NCBI GenBank assembly: GCA_928724745.1
Contig: CAKMXJ010000011.1
Coordinates: 310,001 to 374,000 of the forward strand
DNA: 64,000 bases
Source of the DNA: Anthracocystis setariae
Taxonomy: Eukaryota; Basidiomycota; Ustilaginomycetes; Ustilaginales; Ustilaginaceae
Direction of reading: 5' to 3'
Shown here: piece by piece, positions 28,840 through 39,862 of the stretch
Position numbering within the stretch: the stretch's first letter is position 1
Layout: each line of letters starts with the position of its first letter
Notes under the pieces: model-generated
Told to the model about the DNA's origin: nothing
Seen by the model: the letters and a program-made list of their open reading frames with translations, nothing else
Database searches by the model: none
Translations under genes and position numbers: made by a program

Positions 28840-30666
28840 CTACTCGGGCATGACCTTACTCCTGACCAAACCAGGAACATCTGCAATGCCCAACACATGC
28901 ATGGAAATGGCAATGACCAACCCAAGCAAAACAAACCCTGCAGCGAATCCGGCAAACATCATGCCCACCAATGCCAACCCAGCCAAGATGATTGAACCCC
29001 TAATCGCCTCCCAACTCAACCACCCTTTCTCCCTGCCCTCCAAAAACGCACTCACCCTCTCGGCGACCACGCCACTTCCGGCGACAACGACGGGGACACC
29101 CGTTCCCGGCTGCGTCGACGCTCCCACAAAGAACAGATTGTTGTAGCTCGCATGCTGGATCGAAGGACGGAACCACAGAACCTGCGGAATCGTATGCGAC
29201 AAGCCGAGGATCGAGCCACGAAACAGATTGAACTTGTCTTGCCAGTCGAACGGATCGTTGACGATTTCGTGGTCGATCAAGTCCTCGAAATCCGGTCGGT
29301 TGAGTCGTTTCTTGAGCGTATCGATCACTTGGCGACGGGCGCGGTCGATGGTCGCTTGGAACTGCTCGCGTGTTCGAGCGCCCTTCTTCGGATCCAAGCA
29401 CGGCTTCTCCGGGATCGAAATCGGTCCGCAGGGGACCAGGATGACCAACGTATCCTTACCCTCTGGCGCTGCCGAAGGATCCAGTCGAGACGGAACGTTG
29501 ACATAGAACGACGGCTCCGAAGGCGTATCGGCATCGCGGAAGATCTCGTCAAACGATTCTTGATACGCATCGGCGAGGAAGATGTTGTGACCGCCAAGCT
29601 CCTCGACGACCGACTTGAGCGACCAGTAGAACGAGATGGACGAGCAAGTCTGGTCCTTAGCTCGAAGCTTTCTGGCATACGACGAAGGAGGGAGGAGGTT
29701 GTTGTAGGTCCAGATGAGGTCTGCGTTGCTAATCACTACGTCTGCTTGGAGGATTTCACCCGTCTCGAGCTCAACGCCGTTGGCAACGCGTTTTCGCTCA
29801 TCGACCACGATGCGTTTCACAGCGGTCTGGTACCTGAACTCAGCACCAAACTTTTGCTTGGCAATGGTCTCCATCGCCTCGATCACCTTGTAGAATCCAC
29901 CGATAGGGTACCAAATTCCTTTGGCGTATTCGGCGTACTGGAGCAACGAGTAGGTAGCGGGTGCGTCGAAGGGACTCATGCCCATGTACATGGCCGAAAA
30001 GGTCAATGCCCTTCTCACATGTCGCGACTTGAAGTATTTTGTAGTTCTGTCGTACAGAGTCGAATAGATGCGGAGGCCCTTGGTCTTCCACAGCATCGGA
30101 AACAATTCGGGGCGAAAGAAGGCCCACCAAGCGCTCCAATCTTTGGTGAGGACATGCTTGATGGACTCCTCGTAGTTCTCGCCTGCCTCCTTGAGGAAGG
30201 TCAAGAAATTGGTGAGAGGATCCTGTTTGTTGCCGGCACGCTTTTCGAAAAAGTTGAGCGTTTCGCCCATCTGCGAAAGGTTGGAGGAGAGCAGCATTTT
30301 CTCGCCGTCGGCGAAATGGATTCGATAGGCAGGATTGCATTGATGGAGGCGAATGTGCTTTCGGATGTCCTCGCCAAGGTCTTTGAAGCAGGCTTCGAAG
30401 ATTTCAGGCATCAAGTAGAGCGAAGGTCCTTGATCCCAACGATGACCATTGTGGTGGATGAGAGAACAGCGTCCGCCGCCAAAGTCGTTCTTTTCAAGTA
30501 CGGTGACTTGGTAGCCTCGTCGAGCTAGGCGAGCAGCAAGAGCGGTACCGCCAGCACCGGCGCCGATGATGATCACCTTCTTGTCGCTCTTTCTGGCTGG
30601 AATGGATCTTGTGGAATTGAGCCGGGAAAGAGGCGGCGTGATGGGTTTCTGGGAAACTTGTGCCAT
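28840..30666 (-). CDS. Phytoene desaturase (CrtI/carB type)
   Basis: FAD-dependent, membrane-associated carotenoid enzyme that desaturates phytoene towards lycopene or 3,4-didehydrolycopene. The 608-aa protein has the N-terminal dinucleotide-binding motif VIIIGAGAGGTALAARLARRGYQVTVLEK (about residues 31-59, in several short conserved pieces), then GGRCSLI and DQGPSLYLMP, both CrtI hallmarks. The C-terminal signature FFVGASTQPGTGVPVV is complete. A hydrophobic C-terminal segment (about 565-600) is a membrane anchor, as in other fungal enzymes. A 5'-UTR intron is likely: donor CACAG|GTAGGG at 30742, acceptor TTTGCAG at 30669, two bases before the ATG. It shares a divergent region with TRM1. No phytoene synthase/cyclase or carotenoid oxygenase is adjacent, so this is not the clustered arrangement known from Fusarium. 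Confidence 0.93.
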   Translation of the reverse strand: MAQVSQKPITPPLSRLNSTRSIPARKSDKKVIIIGAGAGGTALAARLARRGYQVTVLEKNDFGGGRCSLIHHNGHRWDQGPSLYLMPEIFEACFKDLGEDIRKHIRLHQCNPAYRIHFADGEKMLLSSNLSQMGETLNFFEKRAGNKQDPLTNFLTFLKEAGENYEESIKHVLTKDWSAWWAFFRPELFPMLWKTKGLRIYSTLYDRTTKYFKSRHVRRALTFSAMYMGMSPFDAPATYSLLQYAEYAKGIWYPIGGFYKVIEAMETIAKQKFGAEFRYQTAVKRIVVDERKRVANGVELETGEILQADVVISNADLIWTYNNLLPPSSYARKLRAKDQTCSSISFYWSLKSVVEELGGHNIFLADAYQESFDEIFRDADTPSEPSFYVNVPSRLDPSAAPEGKDTLVILVPCGPISIPEKPCLDPKKGARTREQFQATIDRARRQVIDTLKKRLNRPDFEDLIDHEIVNDPFDWQDKFNLFRGSILGLSHTIPQVLWFRPSIQHASYNNLFFVGASTQPGTGVPVVVAGSGVVAERVSAFLEGREKGWLSWEAIRGSIILAGLALVGMMFAGFAAGFVLLGLVIAISMHVLGIADVPGLVRSKVMPE

Positions 30667-31394
30667 GGCTGCAAAGGATATCAGCTTTTTTCCTCAAGTA
30701 ATGTAGGAAGAGAAGCAAGCGTTATCGTGGTGGACGCCCTACCTGTGTCAATATCGACTCGGCGTTTTCGCTGGTGAATGCCGTTTCGGAAGGGTAGAAG
30801 CGGGAAGATGCAGAGATGCAATTGCAAAGGATGAAAGCCAAGCAACAAGAAAGACCCTGTCGCTGATTGTCGACGACTCTGAATCCAAGTGGTAGTGACA
30901 AGACCAATACACTGTAGAGTACCAATTTGGTCAGCATGCAGAATCCCATTTTACTCACAGAAGAAGCTGTCCGATTCTGCACGTCGCAGCTGCACGTTGC
31001 GGATCGGAAAATCAGCAAACGCAGAATGTGGAGCGTTCGTTGATCGGTTCGATTTGCACGGATCGGGGAGCCAATCCTAACAAACAAGTAGAGTAGATCA
31101 AAAACTCGCTTTTCTGAGACCCCTTTCTTTTTTCTTTTATTTTTTTTTGAATATACAGAGAGTATTCTTTCTTTTTTGAGCGTCTTGATTTTTTTTTTTT
31201 GACATGATACGCTTCTCAGAAACAGCCAGCAGGGTTCAGAAGTTCTTCTTGTTGCTCTACTCGAACGTTGATGGTGACATCAAACGACATCACTTTCCAC
31301 ATCTCGTCTTCCACGTATCCTTTCACAGATCAAGACCGACATTGGATTGTTCGGAAAAACTGACACACAAACCAAGCTCGGCTCACAACACTGC
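30667..31394. other. Divergent promoter region phytoene desaturase / TRM1
   Basis: About 730 bases. It contains the probable 5'-UTR intron of the desaturase (30742-30669, minus strand), T-rich tracts at about 31125-31150 and 31190-31200, and short open frames without support. Confidence 0.6.
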
Positions 31395-33539
31395 ATGGCG
31401 ACCCTTGGCAGAGCTCGAGCGATTGTCCAACCCCATACCTTCCAGTCGCTCTTGTCGAAACCTCACCACACCTCGTCCCAACGCGTCAGAGCATTCACCA
31501 GCATGGCACCAACACCCATATTGCTGGCACCAGAGCGTGCGCGCGCATCTGGCATCACTCTCACCCACAATGAGTCTGCCTTCCGAGAAAACTCGGCCAC
31601 CATCGTCATGCCCTCGGCGGAGGCTGCTTTCCTCAATCCCGTCCAGGAATTCAACCGTGATCTGTCAACACTTTGCATTCGTACATGGAGCGAGAGGATC
31701 GATGCTGAGAAGAAGGCTCGTTTTCTCCGTGCTGCTCAGCGCAAGCTCGCATCCGCGAACAAGCCCAAAGCAAAGCGCAAGGCGGCCAGTGGCTCGGGCA
31801 CCACCAACGAGGCTACCATGGATCAGCCGGACGCAAAGAAGGCTCGTGTCGATGAAGACGGTACACATATCGCCGCAGATGGAGCCTCAATACAGGGTAC
31901 GACAGACGAGACGACTGTCATTGCAGCGGAAGACGAGTATCGCAGCTACAAGTTCACTCTGCTCGAGGCACTCAGTGCCACGGGTCTTCGAAGTATCAGA
32001 TACGCCAAAGAGATCCCTCTTTTGCGCTGGGTGATGGCGAACGACTTGTCACCAACTGCAGTCGAGATGATGAAGCGTAACGTCGCACTCAACTTCCCGC
32101 CGGATCGGCCCATCGACGAATGGATCGTTTCCGAGGCCAATGCGCAAAAGTCTCGAGAAGCCGAAAAGTCAAAAAGCCAAGAAATGGACGAGGATGCTTT
32201 GGCGGAAAGGGAAGATGAGGCTCGTGCCCGCACTGCAACAAGTGCGGTGAAGCAGGATTTGGCAGCGCCACCCGCGGTCGAGGCTGCGCAAGGCGCGAAA
32301 CAAGCTTCGACCTCGTCTGCTGCGATCCACCCCGATTGCAAAGTCAAGCTCAACGCCGGAGATGCGATCACGCTCATGTACACGCATAGGGAGCCCCACA
32401 AGCGCTTCGACGTGGTCGACCTCGATCCTTATGGCTCGGCAGCACCGTTTTTGGACGGCGGTGTTCAATCGGTCGCCGACGGTGGATTGCTCTGCGTCAC
32501 CTGCACCGACTTGGCGGTTCTTGCTGGTCACAACTACCCCGAAAAGTGTTTCTCACAGTACGGCGGTGTCTCGGTCAAGGCCGAGTTCTCGCACGAAGTC
32601 GCTCTTCGACTCGTCCTCCACACCATTGCCACCTCAGCTGCGCGATATGGCCGATACATTCAGCCCATGCTTTCGCTTTCGATCGATTTCTATCTACGCA
32701 CCTTTGTGCGTGTTTGGACTGGACCGGTCGAGGTCAAGAATCTAGCCAGCAACACAGGTACCGTCTACATCTGCACCCACTGCCAGGACTTCCACGTCCA
32801 GCCTTTCGGCCGTGCCACACAGACCACCAACACAGGCAAGGCAGGCCAGACCAACATCAACTTTCGCTACAACTCTGCCCAAGGTCCTCCCGTCGGCGAA
32901 CGCTGCAATGAGTGCGGCAATCGCATGCATCTTGGTGGTCCTATGTGGTTGGGTGACTTGCACGATGCCGAGTTCTGCAACTCGGTCCTCGCCAATCTGG
33001 ATGCCAATCCTGCTGCCTTCCACACCAGCGCTCGTATTCGCGGCATGGTGAGCTTGGCTGCACACGAACTTTCGGGCGAAGACAGCCTGTTCTACTTTAC
33101 TCCTCCCAAAGCTTCCGGTCTGTTCCACTGCATCTCGCCACCACTTGATAGGATGGCTTCTGCACTCATTTCGGCGGGGCACAAGGTGAGCCGCTCACAC
33201 GCTGCCGCAGGTTCGCTCAAAACGGACGCTTCTCGAGCCCAGATCTTCGATATACTCCGATACTGGGTCAAGACGCAGCATCCGGTCAAGATGGAAAACA
33301 TGAAGCCCAACGATCCGGCCAGGATCTTGCTGGCCAAGGAGCCGACCAAGGAATACAACTTTGACAATGTCAAGGCACCCGAAGTCCTGGCTGCGCTCGG
33401 TGCCAGTGAGAAACTCGTCAGATACCAGAGCAATCCTTTGCCCAACTGGGGACCTGGAACAGCAGCCAAAGGACACAAGGCGAAGAAGAAGCGTAACTTG
33501 CGGCCAGATGACTTGGATACTTCCAAGACAGGCGCTTGA
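31395..33539 (+). CDS. TRM1: tRNA (guanine26-N2)-dimethyltransferase Trm1
   Basis: Makes m2,2-G26 in tRNAs from SAM, in nucleus and mitochondria. From ATG 31395 it is 714 aa. Conserved pieces: VQEFNRDLSTLCIRTW near the N-terminus, FTLLEALSATGLRSIRYAKE (SAM-binding motif I), VDLDPYGSAAPFLDGG (catalytic motif), TDLAVL, and a C-terminal zinc region with CTHCQ and CNECGNRMHLGGPMWLG. The first 36 residues are Arg/Ser/His-rich without acids and look like a mitochondrial presequence; a second in-frame ATG at 31503 (MAPTPILLAP) would give a 678-aa form without it. A Lys/Ala-rich basic stretch (KPKAKRKAAS) may serve nuclear import, and a charged Glu/Lys insertion interrupts the methyltransferase fold. 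Single exon. Confidence 0.95.
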   Translation: MATLGRARAIVQPHTFQSLLSKPHHTSSQRVRAFTSMAPTPILLAPERARASGITLTHNESAFRENSATIVMPSAEAAFLNPVQEFNRDLSTLCIRTWSERIDAEKKARFLRAAQRKLASANKPKAKRKAASGSGTTNEATMDQPDAKKARVDEDGTHIAADGASIQGTTDETTVIAAEDEYRSYKFTLLEALSATGLRSIRYAKEIPLLRWVMANDLSPTAVEMMKRNVALNFPPDRPIDEWIVSEANAQKSREAEKSKSQEMDEDALAEREDEARARTATSAVKQDLAAPPAVEAAQGAKQASTSSAAIHPDCKVKLNAGDAITLMYTHREPHKRFDVVDLDPYGSAAPFLDGGVQSVADGGLLCVTCTDLAVLAGHNYPEKCFSQYGGVSVKAEFSHEVALRLVLHTIATSAARYGRYIQPMLSLSIDFYLRTFVRVWTGPVEVKNLASNTGTVYICTHCQDFHVQPFGRATQTTNTGKAGQTNINFRYNSAQGPPVGERCNECGNRMHLGGPMWLGDLHDAEFCNSVLANLDANPAAFHTSARIRGMVSLAAHELSGEDSLFYFTPPKASGLFHCISPPLDRMASALISAGHKVSRSHAAAGSLKTDASRAQIFDILRYWVKTQHPVKMENMKPNDPARILLAKEPTKEYNFDNVKAPEVLAALGASEKLVRYQSNPLPNWGPGTAAKGHKAKKKRNLRPDDLDTSKTGA

Positions 33540-35042
33540 GTATGGAATCGTTTTGTATGCCAAGATTGCAACCATTCTGCAATCACGTCGCTGTTTTGCA
33601 TAATGAGCATATGATCCATACATCAGCTTAAAGGCTCATGCCGAGTTCAGATGGGTTTGGCGTCACCAAAGATGGATCGAGGCTGCGGATCTTTTGATGT
33701 AGCAGTAAGAAGTATTCGCACGAGTCGTGACCGGTGTTCTCGGAGAGAGCCAAGTTAACAGCGTTTCCCATTGTTGTGATCTCGGCACGGCGTCCAACAC
33801 TGCATGGCTTGGACATGGAACACCTGCAAGCGAATCTTTCAGCTGGCTCAGATCGCTCCGGTAGAACCCAACGGGTTGTGAGCCAGTGTGAGCGGAAAGC
33901 TCGGTCGAACAAGGAGAACGAATCGAATCTTCAAGTTCGCGCTGATGTGTGTTTTCTCTTGCTGGCCGGACCAGGTTGTCCGCTGCGTGGTCCTGCATGT
34001 TGAATTCGTGGCTGAGCCGTACTATAGGCTCGCGAGACTGCTCAGATGCAGTTGCAAATCCATTTCCGGCTTCAACTTGCGCCAAGAAGCTAGGCCCTTA
34101 GTCACTTTGTTGCCGCCGCCACTTGCTCAACGTGCCCCTGTACTGTACCCGGCCGTGACTCTTGTCGACTCGGTAGCGGTCTGTTCGATGTCATGATGCA
34201 ACGCTGAAGTGTCAACGTGAACTCGGCGAGGTTGGGACTGTGGCCAACTCGGTCGGAAGCTCAGAACCATGCGAGCCGGTAGCGAGACGAGGTAGCCTGA
34301 AAAGGGTCAACTAGCACACATGCTCCGATATGTTGCCGTGACCCCAGCTGATACCCCCACCTTGACCGGCTTCAAGGCAAGGATTGTCGTGCTGAATTTG
34401 GATTGGTCTTCAGGCTACCAAGTGACCGGCGAAACTCAATGCTCCCGATCTGGCCCAACGAAGAGGAGGGTGGAACGTCGGAGCCCGATTGAGTGAACGA
34501 ACAAGGATGGTGTGCTACGTGCCTGACACTCATTCCGATCCGACTGGATTGCGTGCTGATGGGCCAGTTTGTTGCCGGCGGTGTGCCTGAGGATTGGGCC
34601 TGAGGATTGGTGGCCAAATCGGTCACCTCTCCCGCTTGAATATCTTGGCAACGAGGGCTCTTCAGACGGGTAAACAATTCGCCCAAATAATGATGTGTTT
34701 TTGTAGACGAATCCGTCGACCCAGGCGGTGTTTCCCCCCCGATCTCGAACACATGGACATGCCTCTGTACAATACAGCAAGGTGTCCAGGGCTCATGGCT
34801 TTCAATCGTCGCCGTCGCGACCGTCATGTTCCAAGTGGCTGCAATGTGCCATGGCTGGCAGATTGATCGGCTTGGAGGTGCACTGTACCGTCTACAGGAT
34901 CCATAAAACGAGGGGACTTTCCATTAAAACCCGATCGACAAAGGACCTGTGCAGGCGAAGTTTTAGCCCGCCATCGGAGCAGGAATCATTACACCACTGC
35001 ACGATAAAGTACGAATCAATGCACCCTCTCCTGTTCGTCTTG

Positions 35043-35070
35043 TACAGCATGTGTCAAAAAGTATCCGGAC
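35043..35070 (+). mobile_element. Possible Tc1/mariner terminal sequence (fragment)
   Basis: A TA dinucleotide is followed by CAGCATGTGTCAAAAAGTATC and CGGAC. This resembles the conserved ends of Tc1-type transposons (C. elegans Tc1 begins CAGTGCTGGCCAAAAAG). I found no inverted partner and no transposase, so at most it is a remnant or a non-autonomous copy. Confidence 0.25.
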
Positions 35071-36841
35071 GATTTTCAATTTTCAAATTTCTCTTCATGG
35101 TTGTGAATAAATTTGATGGTGTCCAACAGTATACAGCAATGTAAAGACCATACCAGCTAGCTAGCTTGATGCCCAGTGAGGGGTAGTTGTTGACATATGA
35201 AGCTCATGTGGTAGTACACAAGTATATTACAGCTTGCTAGCAACAAAAAGGAAGCATGCTTGTTAGGAAAATTTACCACCCCCATCTGACTCTTCATGGC
35301 TTGCAACTCTGAACTGCTGTTGATCTTGACAACTGCTTTGGTGGTCAGCTTGATTCAAGCCTACCCTCACCAGAGCAAACATCAAGACATCGTCAATGCT
35401 GTGGACACAGCTTTGAGAGACAGCTAACTTTTTTCCTTGATTTTAGCTCAGTTGACAGCTTGCAGCAAAACTGGTTAAGCACAGCTTGATCAAGCACAGC
35501 ACTTCATTCAACAATTCAAACAATGCCAGCTCACAGCCACTGATAATGTTCCCAATACACTATCAGTCCAACACAAACAAGCAAAGGTATACAAAGCTGG
35601 GTGTTGAGAATTGATGGGCAAAAGAGTGTGCATAATTTCATGTTACACAAAATTCCAAAAACGCGACCGTGCGGAAACTTATGAACAGGTACTGTACGGT
35701 ACAGTCACTGTAGCGCAGCACCTTTCGAGAAGGCAGTCCAGAAGTCTTGGCAGCGACTGTCACATCTTGTTGCACTACTAGGCTATGGCGACCCTTAGGC
35801 ACGTTCTCACTGGCGAGATCGAAACCGAACGCAACTGACTGCATTGGTGAAGAGGTTGCGTCAACGACGAGGAGGGCAGTGCGAGGTGTAGCCAGCTAGG
35901 AAGCGTTGCAAAGAACCGAAAGAAAAAAAAAATTGATTAGTGAGCCAACAGACCGAGCCATTTGATCAGATCGCCTTGCTTTGGATTGCCTTGCCTAACC
36001 TTGGCCGGCATTAATGCGGCTGCGGCCAATCCCACTCCGAGCTCGTGCCTGTTTCACTTTGTAATTCCAGATACAATTCCTTCATTACCGAAAACAAGCT
36101 TCGTTTTCGTGGCTGTAATGGGTTGCATTGTTCAAACTCTTGGCGGAAAATGCCTACGGTTGGACATGCAGGTCTTGGCATTGCGACCGATCAAACTTGG
36201 CCTTGGCTTCCACTCGTCTAGTGCCGCTTCCACATTTCAAGAGCCTCAAACGTGGCTTTTTCTCAGACTCTCTCGAATTCTTTGACTCGCGGGTAGAGCG
36301 GGCAAGTGTGTTTCAACCGGTGGCTCGCCTCCGCAACTAGACGACCGCTTCTCGTCTCGGATGCGGTTCCAGTCTTGCACCTTACTGTAAGGCACCGACC
36401 GCTCCATGCGACGACAATGCGAGCAATGAAATAAGGCACCACAGAGGTGGGGACGTGTTCTCCCACACAACATAACTTACATCGACAAATGAGAGCAAGA
36501 ACCCGGGGGAGGGGGAAGGGAGAGTCGAGTCGACACGTGCAACAAGGTGGATGGTCTTTATCTAATTTTTTTTTTTTTTTTTTATCTTTGGCTACGGTTG
36601 CTAAGTCGAAGTGCATCGTGAGTTTTAGCTTACAGCACAGTACAGGAGTGTAGTGCTTCGGCGACGGTCTCTTGGCAGGGACCACTGGCAACAGTAGTGG
36701 CAGCGGTGGTAGCAGGGAGGGGGTGAAGAAGGGGTGGTGCATGTTTAATTGCTTGGCTTTCTTGCGTTGCTCCGCCCATGTGCCCTACGCGTCCCACCAG
36801 TTGCTGCACATGCTGCAGTTGGCGCCCGCTCTTGGCTCTAT

Positions 36842-36883
36842 TGGATTGGCTTGGCTTGGCTTTGGCTTTGGCTTTGGCTTCCC
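36842..36883. repeat. (TTGGCT)/(TTTGGC)n imperfect repeat
   Basis: Roughly seven imperfect hexamer units in the region upstream of the Zn2Cys6 factor. An open frame across it is low-complexity and unsupported. Confidence 0.75.
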
Positions 36884-37420
36884 ATATCGTTGGCTTGAGC
36901 CGTCGAGCCGTAAGGTTTCATCGGATACGCTCCACTCGTTGCCTCCCGCTCCGCTCTCGCCCCCTTCCCGCCTCCTTACGCTCGCCTGCCTCTTCTGTGG
37001 GTGACCTGTGACTATCCATCCTATCGGAACGTCTCCGTCGGTCCCAAGCAATTGCAATTGCACAGATCGGATGAGGCTTGGCATGGGCTCTGCACAGTGT
37101 GCCTTCTCAACGCTCTCTCGTCTCGTCACACATTCCACACTGTTGTCAAATCAAGTCTTGGCATTCCACCTCGCCGGTTGCCCGCCCCCTCATCGTATAT
37201 AGTCCTCAAATCCAGTTCCGCTTTCCATTGCGTTTTCCCTCTTTCTCTTTTGGTCACCACCACCATCCCCTTACTACGCAGTCTCCTGCCTTTTGTCCTT
37301 TGTACCCAACATCGCCTCCCGCAAAGCCATAGCATTCGACCACCTTCACCTTCCGTTGCGTCTTTGCACACAGTCGCTCGATCCATAGTCGCTCATCTCA
37401 TTGCCAAAGCAAAGTCAATC

Positions 37421-39862
37421 ATGTCGAGACCATATCCAACCTACTCGGCACCATGGGGAGCAGAAAGCGAGCACCACCAGCACAAGCCTCTCTCTCACCA
37501 CCAGCACCACCAGCAGCAGCAGCAGCAGCCGCAACTTGCTCACTCGGCTTACTCGGCAGGAGCAGGTCCTTCCACCTACCGTGCCCTTTCCAGTGGTCAG
37601 GTGGCACCAGCTCCCCAGCCGCATCAGCACCCACACCACGCTGGATCTTGGGCACAGCGTACACCCAGCTCGGCACCGGTGGCCTCACCCATGCCCCCCA
37701 CTTTTGCATCTCCCGCTCCTGTCCAGCAAACCACCTCTGAGCAGCCCGTCATCCGCACAACACACATCACGGCTGATGGCACCACCATCTACGCTGCCAC
37801 CGGCCGTAAGCGAAAGCGTCTTCAAAAGGCTTGCGTGGCTTGCCATAAGGCCAAGCGACGTTGCGACGGTGGTCTTCCGTGCTCCAACTGCGACTTCAGC
37901 GGTCGCACATGCTGCTACTCGGATGCCAATGGCAAGATGGTTCTCCCCACCGCCCGTGTCCCCAACGAGGCTGGTCAATCTCCAGCAACGCACACCAACG
38001 CCGCTCTTCACCCATCTGAGGCTCTGACACCAGCATACACCCCTGTTGGAAACGCTTCGAGCCCAAGTGGCAGCAGCGACCTTTCAGGGCGGGCTCGCGC
38101 CAACACCATCAGCTCCAAGTCCAGCCCGATGTCGCTCGGTACCACCGCTGCCAGCGCACGTATCGAGGGCGTTCTCAGCATCGACGATGTTGCTCCAGAG
38201 CGAAGGCGAGAGCTGATCAGCATCTTCTTCTCTCAGATTCACCCTTTCAGCTGCGTCATGGACGAGATCTCCTTCCTTCGCGACCTCTCCACATCGGAAG
38301 TTCCAGCTTGGCTCTTGATGGCCATGTTTGCTTTGTCGGCGCGATACGAGCTCGGCATCAGCGAGACGGATCGCGAGCGTCGCTTTGCCCATGGTGAGCC
38401 CTTTGCCCGCTCGGCCAGGCGCATGCTTCAGGAAGAGGACCACGAAGGCTACACCCTTCTCGACCGCCCCGATGTCGACCTCGCCTTGACGCTCTGCTTC
38501 CTCGCTGCTCACGAGCTTGGTATGGGTCGTATGCAGCGTGCCCTGTCGTATTCAAACGACGCTAATCGCATCATCACTACTCTCCGCCTTGCAGACGGTC
38601 ATGTCCCTCCTGTTCGCAAAGCCAACTACACCCGTGATTCGTTCGGCTCGTTGGCTTCGCCACGCCGCGCTACTTGCGAGCGTCTCACTCTCCTGGCTTG
38701 GACTCTGGACATGATCATCGCTGCGCTTGCTGGCCAATCTTCTAGCGTTCGCCGCTCGGATGTTCTCGCTGCCGTCTGCAGCTTTGGCAGCTCCGGCGAC
38801 GAGACTCGCGACGATGTTACAAAGGCGTTTGCTCGCCTTGCCGAGATCTCCACCGTCTTTTGCTTGGTCATCGATGGCAAGGAGCCTGTCAGCGTCGGCG
38901 AAGATGCTCTCCAGTCGTGGGCTGCCCAGCTCGTCGTCGAGCACAAGTTTGATGACTACAACATGAAGCAAGCAAGTCGGCTGCTCGAGGAGTTTGAAGC
39001 CAGCTCTGCCTCGCACCGCGCTTGGTTCTGGGCTCAGATGCATCTCGTTGCCGAATGCTCCGTCTTCCTCATGGAGGCTCGTCGCCTTGGTGGTCCCCAG
39101 CCCGAACGCGGCCAGCAGAAGGCTGCACTCGACAACATCCACCTCATCCTCTCTGTGCTCGGCATCACTGGCCGTCGCAACCTCTTTGCCTTCCCCGCTT
39201 TGATGATTTGCACCCAGTACGCTCGTCCCAGCCCTGATGCTTCGCGATGGTGGGCCTCTGCTCGCCAGTGCTGGAACCTGGCCGAACACCAGATCACCGA
39301 AGCGGCTCGGTTTTTTGTCCGACCCAGCAATGATGCACCGTCTCCCGGGAGGGATGCCGCTCAAGAATCGTTGACGCTTCCCAGGCTAGCCACCTCTTCG
39401 TTGACCAGTGCATCGGGTCGTTCGTATGCTTCAGCTCTGCCATCCATTGGTAAGCTGCCACTTCCATCACTGCGCCTTCCAAACCCTCTGTCAGCTCCTG
39501 TCCGAGACTCCGAGCTGCGTCGCTCGCCTACGACTTGGCGATCGGCTTCGTTTGGTGCTGACGCTCACATCGCTCAGGACAACCGATCGCCTCGTAGCTC
39601 GATCAGCGGCAAGAGCGACAATGACGGCGCTGACCAAGATGGCATGAGCAGCCACGACGGAAGCAGCCGCGACTCTTCGTCGATTTCGCCTCGCTCGGCT
39701 CATGCAGAGATTGGCGGTGACGAGTATGTGCCGGTCATCAGCCGTGGCTCGCGCTCGCCCCCTCTGTCTTCGCATAACTTCACCAAGGACCCTCGTAGCT
39801 CGTGGTCTCCCATCACGTCGCTTCGTGGAGAGAAGCGTACTATCTCGGCCATTTCGACTTGA
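37421..39862 (+). CDS. Zn2Cys6 fungal transcription factor, 813 aa
   Basis: Probable DNA-binding transcriptional regulator; target unknown. The N-terminus is His/Gln-rich. A perfect binuclear zinc cluster C-x2-C-x6-C-x5-C-x2-C-x6-C follows at about residues 138-166 (KACVACHKAKRRCDGGLPCSNC...TCCY), preceded by a basic GRKRKRLQ. A fungal-specific factor domain appears from about residue 260 (RRRELISIFFSQIHPFSCVMDEISFLRDL) with AMFALSARY and a mid-region helix-rich part. The last 170 residues are Ser-rich and phosphorylatable-looking. The start MSRPYPTYSAPWGAE is chosen because the frame upstream reads through leader-like pyrimidine-rich sequence. Single exon. It sits alone behind a large spacer, so no pathway can be assigned by context. 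Confidence 0.88.
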   Translation: MSRPYPTYSAPWGAESEHHQHKPLSHHQHHQQQQQQPQLAHSAYSAGAGPSTYRALSSGQVAPAPQPHQHPHHAGSWAQRTPSSAPVASPMPPTFASPAPVQQTTSEQPVIRTTHITADGTTIYAATGRKRKRLQKACVACHKAKRRCDGGLPCSNCDFSGRTCCYSDANGKMVLPTARVPNEAGQSPATHTNAALHPSEALTPAYTPVGNASSPSGSSDLSGRARANTISSKSSPMSLGTTAASARIEGVLSIDDVAPERRRELISIFFSQIHPFSCVMDEISFLRDLSTSEVPAWLLMAMFALSARYELGISETDRERRFAHGEPFARSARRMLQEEDHEGYTLLDRPDVDLALTLCFLAAHELGMGRMQRALSYSNDANRIITTLRLADGHVPPVRKANYTRDSFGSLASPRRATCERLTLLAWTLDMIIAALAGQSSSVRRSDVLAAVCSFGSSGDETRDDVTKAFARLAEISTVFCLVIDGKEPVSVGEDALQSWAAQLVVEHKFDDYNMKQASRLLEEFEASSASHRAWFWAQMHLVAECSVFLMEARRLGGPQPERGQQKAALDNIHLILSVLGITGRRNLFAFPALMICTQYARPSPDASRWWASARQCWNLAEHQITEAARFFVRPSNDAPSPGRDAAQESLTLPRLATSSLTSASGRSYASALPSIGKLPLPSLRLPNPLSAPVRDSELRRSPTTWRSASFGADAHIAQDNRSPRSSISGKSDNDGADQDGMSSHDGSSRDSSSISPRSAHAEIGGDEYVPVISRGSRSPPLSSHNFTKDPRSSWSPITSLRGEKRTISAIST

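Larger units (their letters stand above)
33540..37420. other. Large gene-poor interval upstream of the Zn2Cys6 factor
   Basis: About 3.9 kb with no credible gene. The stretch about 35040-35640 is AT-richer and differs in texture; it starts with a sequence like the end of a Tc1/mariner transposon. Other features: GTACTGTACGGTACAGT (35689-35705), a T run (about 36568-36584), a (TTGGCT)n-like run (36842-36883) and a pyrimidine-rich stretch to 37420 that is probably the leader of the transcription factor mRNA. Confidence 0.6.

Noticed and set aside
29152..30528. A 458-aa plus-strand frame over phytoene desaturase
   Set aside because: Shadow of a clearly conserved minus-strand enzyme.
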